DNA of 64,000 nucleotides from NCBI RefSeq assembly GCF_000427405.1, contig NZ_KE386491.1, positions 124,001 through 188,000 on the forward strand, written 5' to 3'. Positions 1 to 7,281 of this stretch are shown in pieces. Numbering within the stretch: position 1 is the first letter of the stretch; the number at the start of each line of letters is the position of its first letter. Under the pieces are notes generated by a model. That model worked only from the letters and a program-made list of their open reading frames with translations. It was not told where the DNA came from and did not search any database. Source of the stretch: Flectobacillus major DSM 103 (GTDB taxonomy: Bacteria; Bacteroidota; Bacteroidia; Cytophagales; Spirosomataceae). Position numbers and translations under genes: made by a program.

Positions 1-2
1 CG

Positions 3-593
3 GTAGATATTTTTTTAGGAAATCCTTACGAAAACGCTAATTGCGAAAACCGAAAATACTCTTTTTGGAACTACGAACCCGTGTATCACATCGTTGATTT
101 GGCTATTTGTACATTCTCAAATGGAAAAGGAGCTAAATGGATACAAAAATTGCAGCAGGGCAACCGTATTTTCTTCAAACCACCCAAAGGAAAATTACTA
201 GCAGACAACAGTGCCGAAAATTACCTACTGATTGGTGACATCACGTCTTTATCTCATTTGTACGAAATACACAGAAACCTTGCCGTAAGTAAAAATATTT
301 TTAGTTTTATTTATGCAGAACAAGAAGCTGATTTTTTTCCAGACATTGATAACAGCTTCCCATTGCATCATTATATCATTAGCCCAACGCCGACAGATAA
401 GGTAGTGAATAAAATCGTTAGCCTTTTGCCAGCACAGCTTGACAACACTATTGCTTATGTTTTTGGGCATCCAGAGGTATGTATCGCCTTGCACCATTAC
501 TTAAAGCACAACAAAAATATGCCAACCCAGTATCTGCGAACAAAACCATTTTGGAAAGCAGAAAAGAATGAGTCGGCCAGTGCTATATGCTGA
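3..593 (+). CDS. Siderophore-interacting protein (ferric-siderophore reductase-like), 5' truncated
   Basis: The frame is open through the left edge, so the N-terminus lies outside the window; the GTG at 81 is internal. The visible part begins just before an RKYSFWNYEP motif, the R-x-Y-S/T type FAD-binding motif of the SIP/ferredoxin-reductase fold, followed by KGAKWIQKLQQG and a PPKGKL loop. The C-terminal half has the NAD(P)H-binding pattern (LLIGDITSL) and ends with a basic-aromatic tail (RTKPFWKAEK) like that of SIP proteins. Family members reduce ferric siderophores with NAD(P)H in the cytoplasm and release iron. The gene ends about 50 bp before the convergent HxlR gene. The family call is fairly firm; the substrate is unknown. 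Confidence 0.75.
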   Translation, partial: VDIFLGNPYENANCENRKYSFWNYEPVYHIVDLAICTFSNGKGAKWIQKLQQGNRIFFKPPKGKLLADNSAENYLLIGDITSLSHLYEIHRNLAVSKNIFSFIYAEQEADFFPDIDNSFPLHHYIISPTPTDKVVNKIVSLLPAQLDNTIAYVFGHPEVCIALHHYLKHNKNMPTQYLRTKPFWKAEKNESASAIC

Positions 594-641
594 CCTTTAG
601 TAAGAAATCACTATGAGTAGGCAATTGCTCATGATTCATTT

Positions 642-1019
642 TTATGATAAACCACTTACAAATTCGCCTTTTTCGCTGACAACCTTATTGCCCCATTGAG
701 TGATTGCTTCCAATACAGGAATAAAGCTTTTGCCAAAATCACTTAAAGCATAAACAACCTTGATAGGCGGTTTTTGGCCATATACTTTTCTTGATACCAA
801 GCCGTCTTTTTCTAATTGCTTCAACTGTAAACTTAGGGTCATTTCGGTAACGGTAGGCATTTCTTTACGGAGTTCGTTGTACCTCTTAGCCTCGTCTTTT
901 AAATGATAAAGGATAACGGCTTTCCATTTTCCACCCACCAGATCCATTGTCAGGCTTACCGTACAAGGGTAAGCTTTTCCTTTCAATTTTACATAATCTC
1001 CGATACATTCTGTTTTCAT
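642..1019 (-). CDS. HxlR-family winged-helix transcriptional regulator
   Basis: 125 aa, the usual length of HxlR/MarR-like single-domain regulators. The N-terminal Cys (CTVSLTMDLVGGKWK) followed by GGKWKAVILYHL and RYNELRKEMP is the classical HxlR core; a recognition helix (TEMTLSLQLKQLEKDGLV) and wing (YALSDFGKSF) follow. Some family members sense electrophiles or oxidants through that Cys. The gene is divergent from the quinone-reductase-like gene at 1215 and shares its roughly 195-bp promoter region, so it is probably the local repressor or activator of that gene; this is inference from position and from what is known of HxlR neighbours. Confidence 0.88.
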   Translation of the reverse strand: MKTECIGDYVKLKGKAYPCTVSLTMDLVGGKWKAVILYHLKDEAKRYNELRKEMPTVTEMTLSLQLKQLEKDGLVSRKVYGQKPPIKVVYALSDFGKSFIPVLEAITQWGNKVVSEKGEFVSGLS

Positions 1020-1049
1020 TTTGTAGCTTTTATTAACCTATCTGTTTTG

Positions 1050-1092
1050 ATAGTTATTGCAAATGTATTCTACTAAAAATAGTTTTGCAACT
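1050..1092. promoter_or_regulatory. Possible HxlR operator between divergent genes
   Basis: Two similar segments, ATAGTTATTGCAAAT (from 1050) and ATAGTTTTGCAACT (from 1079), lie 29 bp apart. Between them is a perfect small palindrome, ACTA-AAAA-TAGT (1072-1083). HxlR proteins bind as dimers to repeated half-sites near their divergent target promoter, so this is a reasonable operator candidate, but it is only a pattern match by eye. Confidence 0.35.
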
Positions 1093-1214
1093 AAAATAAT
1101 GATAGTACCAATGCAAAAGAAAACCCAAGACACTACAACCTATGAAGGACGTAGCCTGTATGTTTTCGGATTGGTTATTCATACAAAAATATACTCAACC
1201 GTAAAATTGTAATT

Positions 1215-1760
1215 ATGGCATTAATCATTTTAGCACATCCCAATTTTGACAAGTCGTTTGCTAACAAAACAATTATTGAAGCATTGGAAAACAGTAAATT
1301 AGATTTGGAAATCAGGAATATACACGACTTATATCCCGATTTCAAAATTAATGCAAAAGCAGAGCAAGAGGCTTTGCTAAGACATCAGACAATCGTTTTT
1401 CAGTATCCTTTCTATTGGTACAGTATGCCTGCAATCTTAAAACAGTGGTTCGACATTGTATTTGAATATCAGTTTGCCTACGGCTCAAAAGGTGACAAGC
1501 TGAAAAACAAAAACTTTGTGCCAAGTTTTACGGTAGGCTCATCAGAAAGCAGCTATACAGCCTTGGGCTTCCAGCATTTTCGGGTATATGAATTTTGTAA
1601 GCACCTAGAGCAGACCGCATATCATACACAAATGAATTACATCGACCCGATTTATTTTCATGGAACTTCCTTAGCTGCTGGCTACACCCCAGATAGTATA
1701 ATGACTAACGCAAAACACCATGCCCAAAAACTGATAGCAACACTCAGCCAATTGCAATAA
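1215..1760 (+). CDS. NAD(P)H-dependent quinone reductase-like flavoprotein (flavodoxin-2 fold)
   Basis: 181 aa. The start matches the family: a first beta strand (ALIILAHPNFDKSFANK) with the conserved HP...S..N phosphate/FMN loop. The central FQYPFYWYSMPAILKQWFD motif is the signature of the MdaB/KefF/YwrO group of two-electron quinone reductases, followed by FEYQFAYG. These soluble FMN or FAD enzymes reduce quinones and other electrophiles. Divergent from the HxlR gene at 642, a common pairing for electrophile-induced detoxification. The exact subgroup (KefF versus YwrO-like) cannot be settled by eye. Confidence 0.85.
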   Translation: MALIILAHPNFDKSFANKTIIEALENSKLDLEIRNIHDLYPDFKINAKAEQEALLRHQTIVFQYPFYWYSMPAILKQWFDIVFEYQFAYGSKGDKLKNKNFVPSFTVGSSESSYTALGFQHFRVYEFCKHLEQTAYHTQMNYIDPIYFHGTSLAAGYTPDSIMTNAKHHAQKLIATLSQLQ

Positions 1761-1950
1761 AGTAATACACTATTTGAACAATAGAATCGAAGAGATAGTA
1801 CATAGCCTAACCCGCTTTATGGCTACAGTCAATGTTATCTAAGAAATTATTCAATATTATCTTTTTGGGAATTGAAAATTTAGTATTTTCACATTGATAC
1901 TATTACAAACAATAAAATTCATCTTGAAAATCACCTAAAAGTCAAACATA

Positions 1951-2202
1951 ATGCCGAAAGAATTATCAGAACTAACAGACCAAGAGCTGTTGGATGAAGC
2001 AAAAAAGATGAAATCTTTTTCTTTGATAAATGCCTTAATTATTGGATTTCTCTTGGGCATTGTATTTTACAGTGTTACAAAAAATACTTGGGGTATCTTC
2101 ACTCTAATTCCTTTATTTTTTGTTTACAAAATCGTTAATGACCCTAAAAATAAAAGAAACAATGAATTAGAAAAACTGCTAAAAGAACGAAACCTGAAAT
2201 AA
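1951..2202 (+). CDS. Small two-helix membrane protein, unknown function
   Basis: 83 aa. A charged N-terminal stretch (PKELSELTDQELLDEAKKMK) is followed by two hydrophobic segments at about residues 26-44 and 48-62, then a basic C-terminus with KNKRNNELEKLLKERNLK. This layout, ending in E/K-rich NELEKLLKERNL, recurs in many small Bacteroidota proteins without known function. A decayed second copy of the same type lies directly downstream (2253-2512): its remnant also starts with an L-x-x-E-K-L segment and ends with NKEIKARNL. I recognise no named domain. Confidence 0.6.
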   Translation: MPKELSELTDQELLDEAKKMKSFSLINALIIGFLLGIVFYSVTKNTWGIFTLIPLFFVYKIVNDPKNKRNNELEKLLKERNLK

Positions 2203-2252
2203 CATCAGCCCAGAATAACTTTTTAATTGATATAAAACATCAACCAATTAAC

Positions 2253-2512
2253 ATGAAAAGAATATTTACGAAGAATTGCCCAATGAAAAATTGATACAAA
2301 AGAGAGATTTGTTAAAAGGGGTTCTAATAGGGATTAGTATTGTGGTTGTGCTTTCTGTCAGCATTTTAGGGTATGTTTTTTTTTAATGAAGGGTTGAAAA
2401 AAGTTTCAATGGTAACATTTCTTCCTATTTTCATGTTACCTATAACTTTTGGCCCTCTGCTAATAAACACCTAGGCTTACTCAATAAAGAAATAAAAGCA
2501 CGAAATCTCTAA
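2253..2512 (+). pseudogene. Frameshifted paralogue of the preceding small membrane protein
   Basis: Three overlapping frames carry one continuous small-membrane-protein sequence. From 2255: EKNIYEELPNEKLIQKRD, a hydrophobic helix, stop at 2384. From 2385: NEGLKKVSMVTFLPIF, a second hydrophobic helix, stop at 2472. From 2471: LGLLNKEIKARNL, stop at 2510-2512. The only in-frame ATG (2253) is out of frame with the body. The second shift falls at a run of nine T (2376-2384), a slippage-prone site. The layout (acidic N-terminus, two helices, NKEIKARNL tail) parallels the gene at 1951, so it is a tandem paralogue that has decayed, barring sequencing error. Confidence 0.65.
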
Positions 2513-2815
2513 ATTTTGCTAAAAATCTACAGAACTTCATGGTCAAAATATTGTCGAAATCTACTTTGCTACATAAGTAAATAGTTGTACCTTGATCGGC
2601 AATACAAAATATCTAAGCCTTACAAATCTCCTCAAAACTTCTAAAAATGAAGAAATATCGAGGTAACAACCACTGTAAAATCAAGGCAAAGGTTTTTGTA
2701 AAAGTAGTTTGCTCAAAACGCTTTCCGACAAGGATTTTGACAGAAAAGGCTACCTAATATCTTGTAAAGAATGGGCGATAATTATGAGAGGTAATACCAA
2801 ATACTGAAATAACCC
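2513..2815. other. Non-coding interval, possible further gene debris
   Basis: About 300 bp with no convincing gene. A short open stretch (2679-2807) reads LLKTLSDKDFDRKGY near its middle but has no start codon and no family I recognise. Together with the adjacent pseudogene it suggests gene decay upstream of the nitrilase operon. Confidence 0.4.
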
Positions 2816-3544
2816 ATGAAAATCGCAATAGCTCAAACAAGACCAATCAAGGGCGATATCTTAGCAAATATAGAGAGGCATAAAAAGTTGATTGAGCGGG
2901 CTATTGCTCATAAGGCTAACGCAATTTTTTTTCCTGAACTATCTATAACAGGGTATGAACCCAAACTAGCTAAAGCATTAGCGAGCGGTCAAGATGATAG
3001 CGTATTTGACCAGTTTCAAGAAATTAGTGACAGTTATCTAATCACTATTGGACTTGGTATGCCAACCTTAACCCTTTGGGGTGTTCAAATAAGTATGATA
3101 TTATTGCAACCCAACGTTCCAAGACAAAAGTATTCAAAACAACAACTGCACGCAGACGAATTGCCTTATTTTGTCAATGGAAATCAACAGCTCATTCTAA
3201 CAATTGATAACAAGAAAGTTGCACCAGCGATTTGCTATGAAAGCTTACAAATCGACCACTCAGAAAATGCTCGTCAGCTTGGGGCCGAAATCTATCTGGC
3301 AAGTGTGGCAAAATCTCAGAATGGAATCGACAAAGCCATAAAACATTATCCTTTCATAGCAAGGCAGTTTTCTATGCCTGTTTTAATGGCCAATTGTGTA
3401 GGCTATTGTGATAATTTTGAAAGTGTTGGCCAAAGCTCTGTTTGGTCAATACAAGGGGTATTGTTAGGGCAACTTGACCATACCAGTGAAGGGATTTTGA
3501 TTTTTGATACCCAAACCGATGAAGTAATAGCACAAATCCTGTAA
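2816..3544 (+). CDS. Carbon-nitrogen hydrolase (nitrilase superfamily)
   Basis: 242 aa, single catalytic domain. The Glu-Lys-Cys triad is visible: E41 in FFPELSITGYEP, K108 in YSKQQLHADE, C140 in APAICYESL. The N-terminal MKIAIAQTRPIKGDI strand is typical. Such enzymes hydrolyse or transfer amide C-N bonds (amidase, carbamoylase and related branches) in the cytoplasm. It is separated from the APH(3')-like kinase by 3 bp, and the kinase overlaps an AraC gene, so the three are probably one operon. The substrate cannot be read from sequence; the tight link to a small-molecule kinase hints at an amino- or amide-containing compound (inference). Confidence 0.85.
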   Translation: MKIAIAQTRPIKGDILANIERHKKLIERAIAHKANAIFFPELSITGYEPKLAKALASGQDDSVFDQFQEISDSYLITIGLGMPTLTLWGVQISMILLQPNVPRQKYSKQQLHADELPYFVNGNQQLILTIDNKKVAPAICYESLQIDHSENARQLGAEIYLASVAKSQNGIDKAIKHYPFIARQFSMPVLMANCVGYCDNFESVGQSSVWSIQGVLLGQLDHTSEGILIFDTQTDEVIAQIL

Positions 3545-3547
3545 AAT

Positions 3548-4324
3548 ATGATGACCCATAGCGGCGACCTTATGGTACTTCTTGAACCATATTTTGCGAA
3601 TTATTCTATTGCTCCCATATTGGGTGGTGCTACTGAGGCAGATTTATACCAAGTAACAACCAACCAAAATGAACGCTACATTTTGAAAAAACAGGTATCA
3701 AGCCTCCAAAACGACTTCCTAAATTATAAATGGCTTGAAAGAAAAGTACCAGTTCCTCAAGTGATTTTTTATGCTCAATATAGTAATTACGAATGGCTCT
3801 GTACAACAGAACTGAAAGGGCAAACCCTTGATAGTTATATAGATACCCTTGATAAAAAAGAAGTTATTAGCTATTATGCTAAATCGCTAAAATGGCTTCA
3901 TTCATTAACGATTGATGGTAATTCATTAGTCCAAAATCTTAACGAAAGGCTTTTAGTGGCTGAGTATAACTATAAAAACAACCTAGTTGACCGCTCACAG
4001 CTACAGCCTCAATACCAGCAGTATAACCTTGGTGAACTGTATACTAAATTATTGGCGATGAAACCCGTCGATTTTGAATTGGTATTTACACACGGAGATT
4101 ATTGCCTCGATAATATTATTTATCATAATGGCGAATTAAGTGGTTTTATCGACCTTGGCAATGGTGGTGTTGCCGATAAATACCAAGACATTGCTATTGC
4201 CATAAGAACAATTCAAGACGATTTTGGCGATGAGTTTGTGAGCCTATTTTACCAAGATTATGGGCTTCGTGAAATCAACAACGACAAACTAGCATTTTAC
4301 ATGCTTTTGGATGAATTTTTCTGA
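3548..4324 (+). CDS. Aminoglycoside 3'-phosphotransferase-like kinase (APH superfamily)
   Basis: 258 aa, close to the usual length of APH(3') enzymes. Key residues: the ATP-site lysine in RYILKKQ (about 47-48), the Brenner motif HGDYCLDN with catalytic D184 and N189, and the IDLG metal-binding motif with D202. The following GGVADKYQDIAIAIR and the C-terminal LAFYMLLDEFF closely resemble APH(3') proteins. The family phosphorylates the 3'-hydroxyl of aminoglycosides, but chromosomal relatives may act on other sugars or amino-alcohols. Translationally linked to the nitrilase (3-bp gap) and overlapping the AraC gene by 14 bp. Resistance is possible but not shown. Confidence 0.8.
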   Translation: MMTHSGDLMVLLEPYFANYSIAPILGGATEADLYQVTTNQNERYILKKQVSSLQNDFLNYKWLERKVPVPQVIFYAQYSNYEWLCTTELKGQTLDSYIDTLDKKEVISYYAKSLKWLHSLTIDGNSLVQNLNERLLVAEYNYKNNLVDRSQLQPQYQQYNLGELYTKLLAMKPVDFELVFTHGDYCLDNIIYHNGELSGFIDLGNGGVADKYQDIAIAIRTIQDDFGDEFVSLFYQDYGLREINNDKLAFYMLLDEFF

Positions 4325-5117
4325 AAAAAGGCTGTATCAATATATAACGCTGATGAAATTTGATAAATATTATCCCATAGAAAGGCTGAAGCCTTATATT
4401 AAATATTTTGTAGTATCAGAAAATGAGGCAGAAAGTCAATACAAGGTCTTTCCTTCTTCGGGACTTGTTATTGGTTTTCAGTACAAAGGACAGCTAGCCA
4501 CTATCAATAATAATACCGAAAACAAACTGACATCGGCAGGTATTACGGGTATTTCGGATAGTTACAAAATCTTCAAAAATTCGGCTGACATTGGTACAAT
4601 CTTAGTTTGTTTTACCGAAATAGGTTTTACACATTTTGCCACAAACCCTGCCAACGAACTTTTTAATTTAAGCCTTTCTCTTGAGGATATTTTTCATAAA
4701 AATAGTATAAAAGAAGTAGAAGAAAACTTGACAATAGCAACTACCGACAAGCAACGAATCAGGGTAATTGAACAGTTTCTTATATCACAATTAAAAGATA
4801 TTCAGGCCGATAGATTGATTGTTGAAGCCGTTAAAATTATCTATCAAACCAACGGGGCAATTCGTATAAAAGAACTTCATGAACAATTAGGTATTAGTCA
4901 AAGTCCATTTGAAAAGCGATTTAGAAAAGTAGTGGGTACAACACCCAAAAAATTTGCCTCTATTGTTCGCTTCAATAAGATACTTGACAACCTGAGCAAC
5001 ACCAAATCTCTGACCGAAATTTGCTACGAAAATAATTTCTTTGACCAATCTCATTTTATAAAAGATTTTAAACAATTTACTGGCGATACTCCCGAAAATT
5101 TTAAACGCTTCTTATAG
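4311..5117 (+). CDS. AraC-family regulator with DUF6597-like N-domain
   Basis: 268 aa from the ATG at 4311, which overlaps the kinase by 14 bp; the ATG at 4353 (MKFDKYYPIERLKPYI) fits family N-termini better and is a plausible true start. The N-terminal domain (YFVVSE...YKVFPSSGLVIGFQYKG) matches the DUF6597-type sensor. The C-terminal double HTH is clear: IRIKELHEQLGISQSPFEKRF and the second helix set NNFFDQSHFIKDFKQFTGDTPENFKRF. Followed in the same direction by DUF1398 at 5274 with a candidate AraC site between them. Probably an activator of that gene. Confidence 0.88.
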   Translation: MNFSEKRLYQYITLMKFDKYYPIERLKPYIKYFVVSENEAESQYKVFPSSGLVIGFQYKGQLATINNNTENKLTSAGITGISDSYKIFKNSADIGTILVCFTEIGFTHFATNPANELFNLSLSLEDIFHKNSIKEVEENLTIATTDKQRIRVIEQFLISQLKDIQADRLIVEAVKIIYQTNGAIRIKELHEQLGISQSPFEKRFRKVVGTTPKKFASIVRFNKILDNLSNTKSLTEICYENNFFDQSHFIKDFKQFTGDTPENFKRFL

Positions 5118-5122
5118 AAAAA

Positions 5123-5166
5123 CGATTTTTTACAATTACAGGATTTTTAGTTGTAGCACCTTTACA
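5123..5166 (+). promoter_or_regulatory. Candidate AraC site and activator-dependent promoter for DUF1398 gene
   Basis: CGATTTTTTACAATTA (5123-5138) starts 6 bp after the AraC stop codon. A CTTTAC element (5160-5165) lies 37 nt downstream, in the place of the -7 box and without an obvious TTG -33 box. The same motif and spacing follow the other two AraC genes in this window (42556 and, on the minus strand, 24422). CCTTTACA (5159-5166) and TGTAAAGG (5178-5185) also form a small inverted repeat. Confidence 0.45.
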
Positions 5167-5273
5167 TTATAATCTTGTGTAAAGGCAATTGAATAAGTAT
5201 TTCTTCTGTCAATATGCCACACAGACGATTACATGTAAATCTAAAAATCAACTAACAACAAAAACAAGGAAAA

Positions 5274-5663
5274 ATGTTTACTGTCGAACAAATCAAAGCG
5301 GCTCATAGCAAAGTAAAATCAGGTGTAGATTTTCCTGCCTACGTTCAAACAATTAAGGCATTGGGGGTGACTCATTACGAAGCCTATGTAAGCGATGGAC
5401 ATATTGATTACCACGGAGCAAACGACTATACAGCGGTAGTTCCGGCCAAATATGACCCTTTAGTAATTGCTGATACTTCAAAAAGTGATGAATTTAAAGC
5501 AGGGCTAATAGCCCACCAACAAGGCAAAACGGATTTTCTTACGTTTATCAAAATGTGTGCAACCACTGGCATAGAAAAGTGGGCAATTTGTATGGATAAA
5601 ATGACTTGTATTTATTACGATAAAGCTGGCAATGAAATTCTGGTAGAACAAATACCACAATAA
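5274..5663 (+). CDS. DUF1398 family protein (YbcV-like)
   Basis: 129 aa, full family length. The sequence MFTVEQIKAAHSKVKSGVDFPAYVQTIKALGV and YEAYVSDGHIDYHG are typical of DUF1398, a small soluble family found in enterobacterial prophages and many Bacteroidota, with no established function. The C-terminal half carries two Cys positions (FIKMCATTGIEKW and CMDKMTCIYYD) conserved in the family. It lies 156 bp after the AraC gene at 4311 and is its likely regulatory target. Ends at a hairpin at 5677-5708. Confidence 0.82.
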   Translation: MFTVEQIKAAHSKVKSGVDFPAYVQTIKALGVTHYEAYVSDGHIDYHGANDYTAVVPAKYDPLVIADTSKSDEFKAGLIAHQQGKTDFLTFIKMCATTGIEKWAICMDKMTCIYYDKAGNEILVEQIPQ

Positions 5664-5676
5664 AATATTGGTCGTT

Positions 5677-5708
5677 ACCAAGGCTGAGGCACAAGCTTCA
5701 GCCTTGGT
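5677..5708 (+). terminator. Hairpin after DUF1398 gene
   Basis: Perfect 11-bp inverted repeat ACCAAGGCTGA / TCAGCCTTGGT with a 10-nt loop, 14 bp after the stop codon. There is no clear U-tract, so it may be a weak or factor-assisted terminator or an mRNA 3' stabiliser. Confidence 0.5.
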
Positions 5709-6113
5709 GATGATGAAGCTTACAAAATGTGTTTTGAGTTAGGTTCACAAAATAGCCTTGAAATATTCCCCAGAGGCTTCTTCTTTCGTGATATTGCTAT
5801 TGGCATGTTATTTAAAATGCTACAAAATTATCGCCCAAATAGCTTCCAAATTTTCTTGATTAATCTATATTCTTTTTGGCTTATAGCAATAATGTTGTTG
5901 GTAGAACACCCTTAGTTTGGTTTATGCTATGTTGCTACAAACGTGTTTTTGATTTGTACAAAAAATATCTTGTTCTAGTGTATAGAAAAAAATATAACCT
6001 ACCAATCTTGAATTTAACAGATTCTCCTATTTTTAATTGCTACTTCTGTATAAATATTGGCATTGGGAAGTGCTATTTTTACAGAAAAATACCCATTAAC
6101 AGAAGTTTATCAA
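5709..6113. other. Intergenic interval without a supported gene
   Basis: About 400 bp. Short open frames exist on the plus strand but show no family features, start with rare codons or are very rich in F, L and I, as expected from random AT-rich DNA. No repeat or RNA element was recognised. Confidence 0.5.
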
Positions 6114-6596
6114 ATGCAAGCAGAGATATGCCCTTGTGGCTCAACCAAACTATACCATGATTGTTGTGAACCTTTTATTGCGGGTAGCTTGGTGGCAGCC
6201 TCGGCCGAACAACTGATGCGTTCTCGCTATTCGGCTTACGCAAAGGTTCAAGTACCCTACCTGATTCAAACAACACATCCAACTAAACGTGCCGACTTTA
6301 AAGCGGAGGATATTGAGCAGTGGGCAAAAAATAATCAATGGCAACAGTTGTCGGTTCTTTCTACGCAAAAAGGTTCGGTCAATGACTCGACGGGCGAAGT
6401 GGAGTTTAAGGCTTTTTTCATTGATGAAAACCGAATCAAGCGGGTTCATTATGAATATTCTTATTTTGTAAAGGAAGATCACCAATGGTTTTATTTGTAT
6501 GGCACGTATCAGCCCAAAGCTATCGCTAAAATAGACCGTAATGCTAATTGTCCATGTGGTAGTGGCAAAAAATATAAAAAATGTTGTGGCAAGTAA
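6114..6596 (+). CDS. YchJ-family protein with two SEC-C zinc motifs
   Basis: 160 aa from the ATG at 6114 (MQAEICPCGSTK); an in-frame TTG at 6057 would add 19 unmatched residues, so I reject it. The N-terminal SEC-C motif (CPCGSTKLYHDCC) is followed by EQLMRSRYSAYAKV, the YchJ middle domain (NTF2-like fold) and a second SEC-C motif at the C-terminus (CPCGSGKKYKKCC). SEC-C motifs bind zinc, as in SecA. The function of YchJ/UPF0225 proteins is not known; a protein-interaction or quality-control role is often assumed. Stands alone, followed by a repeat shared with 40940. Confidence 0.88.
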   Translation: MQAEICPCGSTKLYHDCCEPFIAGSLVAASAEQLMRSRYSAYAKVQVPYLIQTTHPTKRADFKAEDIEQWAKNNQWQQLSVLSTQKGSVNDSTGEVEFKAFFIDENRIKRVHYEYSYFVKEDHQWFYLYGTYQPKAIAKIDRNANCPCGSGKKYKKCCGK

Positions 6597-6696
6597 ATAA
6601 GTAAAAGTGCAAAGTTTTTTGGGTAATTTATTGGTAGTAAGTGTATTGTGTTTGTTTAAGCATATTTTGGGACACATATTTATCAGTATTTACCTA

Positions 6697-6726
6697 TTAG
6701 CGGGTACATTTATTCGCTAGTTACAA
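6697..6726. repeat. Dispersed 30-bp repeat, copy 1
   Basis: Matches 40940-40969 at 25 of 30 positions: TTAGCGGG, then ATTTATTCG, then AGTTACAA are identical, separated by short variable positions. Both copies lie 40-100 bp after the stop of a gene and are intergenic. Part of the unit can form a short hairpin (CGAAT/ATTCG) in copy 2. Confidence 0.5.
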
Positions 6727-6820
6727 TAGCATAATGGTCAAAAAACAGCACTTCTATTAGCCTGCTGTTTTACAGTTATTCGATAATTATTCTAAAAACT
6801 TACTTAAACAAATCTATTGT

Positions 6821-7108
6821 ATGTTAACAGTAATTGCCAAAATAACGGCTCTCAAAGGAAAAGAAGAAGAAGCAAAAGCAGCTTTACAAGGATTAGTAGC
6901 TCCAACCTTGGTGGAGGAGGGGTGCATCGATTACGTCTTACACCAGTCGAACGACGATGCGACGATTTTTTATTTCTATGAAAACTGGGAAAGTCAACAG
7001 CATCTCGACAAACATTTGGTCAATGACCACCTGGTAGCATTTGGGGCTATAGCTGGCTCGTTGTTGGCTGGCCCTGCCGAGTTAAGTTTTCTAACGAAGT
7101 TATCATAA
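6821..7108 (+). CDS. Antibiotic biosynthesis monooxygenase domain protein (quinol monooxygenase-like)
   Basis: 95 aa, a single ABM domain of the ferredoxin-like dimeric fold. The pattern LTVIAKITALKGKEEEAKAALQGLVAPTLVEEGCIDYVLHQS followed by FYFYENWESQQHLDKHLVNDHL is the typical YgiN-type arrangement, with the conserved NW-S / L-H residues. Family members are small cofactor-free oxygenases or quinol monooxygenases acting in the cytoplasm. Followed 170 bp later by an SDR gene; the pair may both act on quinones or other reactive carbonyls (inference). Confidence 0.85.
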   Translation: MLTVIAKITALKGKEEEAKAALQGLVAPTLVEEGCIDYVLHQSNDDATIFYFYENWESQQHLDKHLVNDHLVAFGAIAGSLLAGPAELSFLTKLS

Positions 7109-7281
7109 AATACTCGTTGTTTTTTATAAGAAAATATCAAAAAAACTTGGTGAAGTACTTATCCAACCCACATTATAAACTTGTTGCTTCCTAAAACTAT
7201 TTAGTGTGTATCTATGTTGGATATAAGGTGTCTGTTCAGAAAAGGCACAAGTATTTAATAATTTATCAAATAAACCTAATT

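Noticed and set aside
2679-2807. Short frame reading LLKTLSDKDFDRKG
   Set aside because: No start codon and no family could be named; kept only as possible gene debris.
3548-4324. Recently mobilised aminoglycoside resistance gene
   Set aside because: No insertion sequence, integron or composition break next to it; sits in an operon with a nitrilase and AraC gene, so more likely old and chromosomal.
5727-6160. Two short plus-strand ORFs before ychJ-like gene
   Set aside because: Rare start codons, F/L/I-rich random-looking sequence, overlap each other and the YchJ-type gene, no family features.
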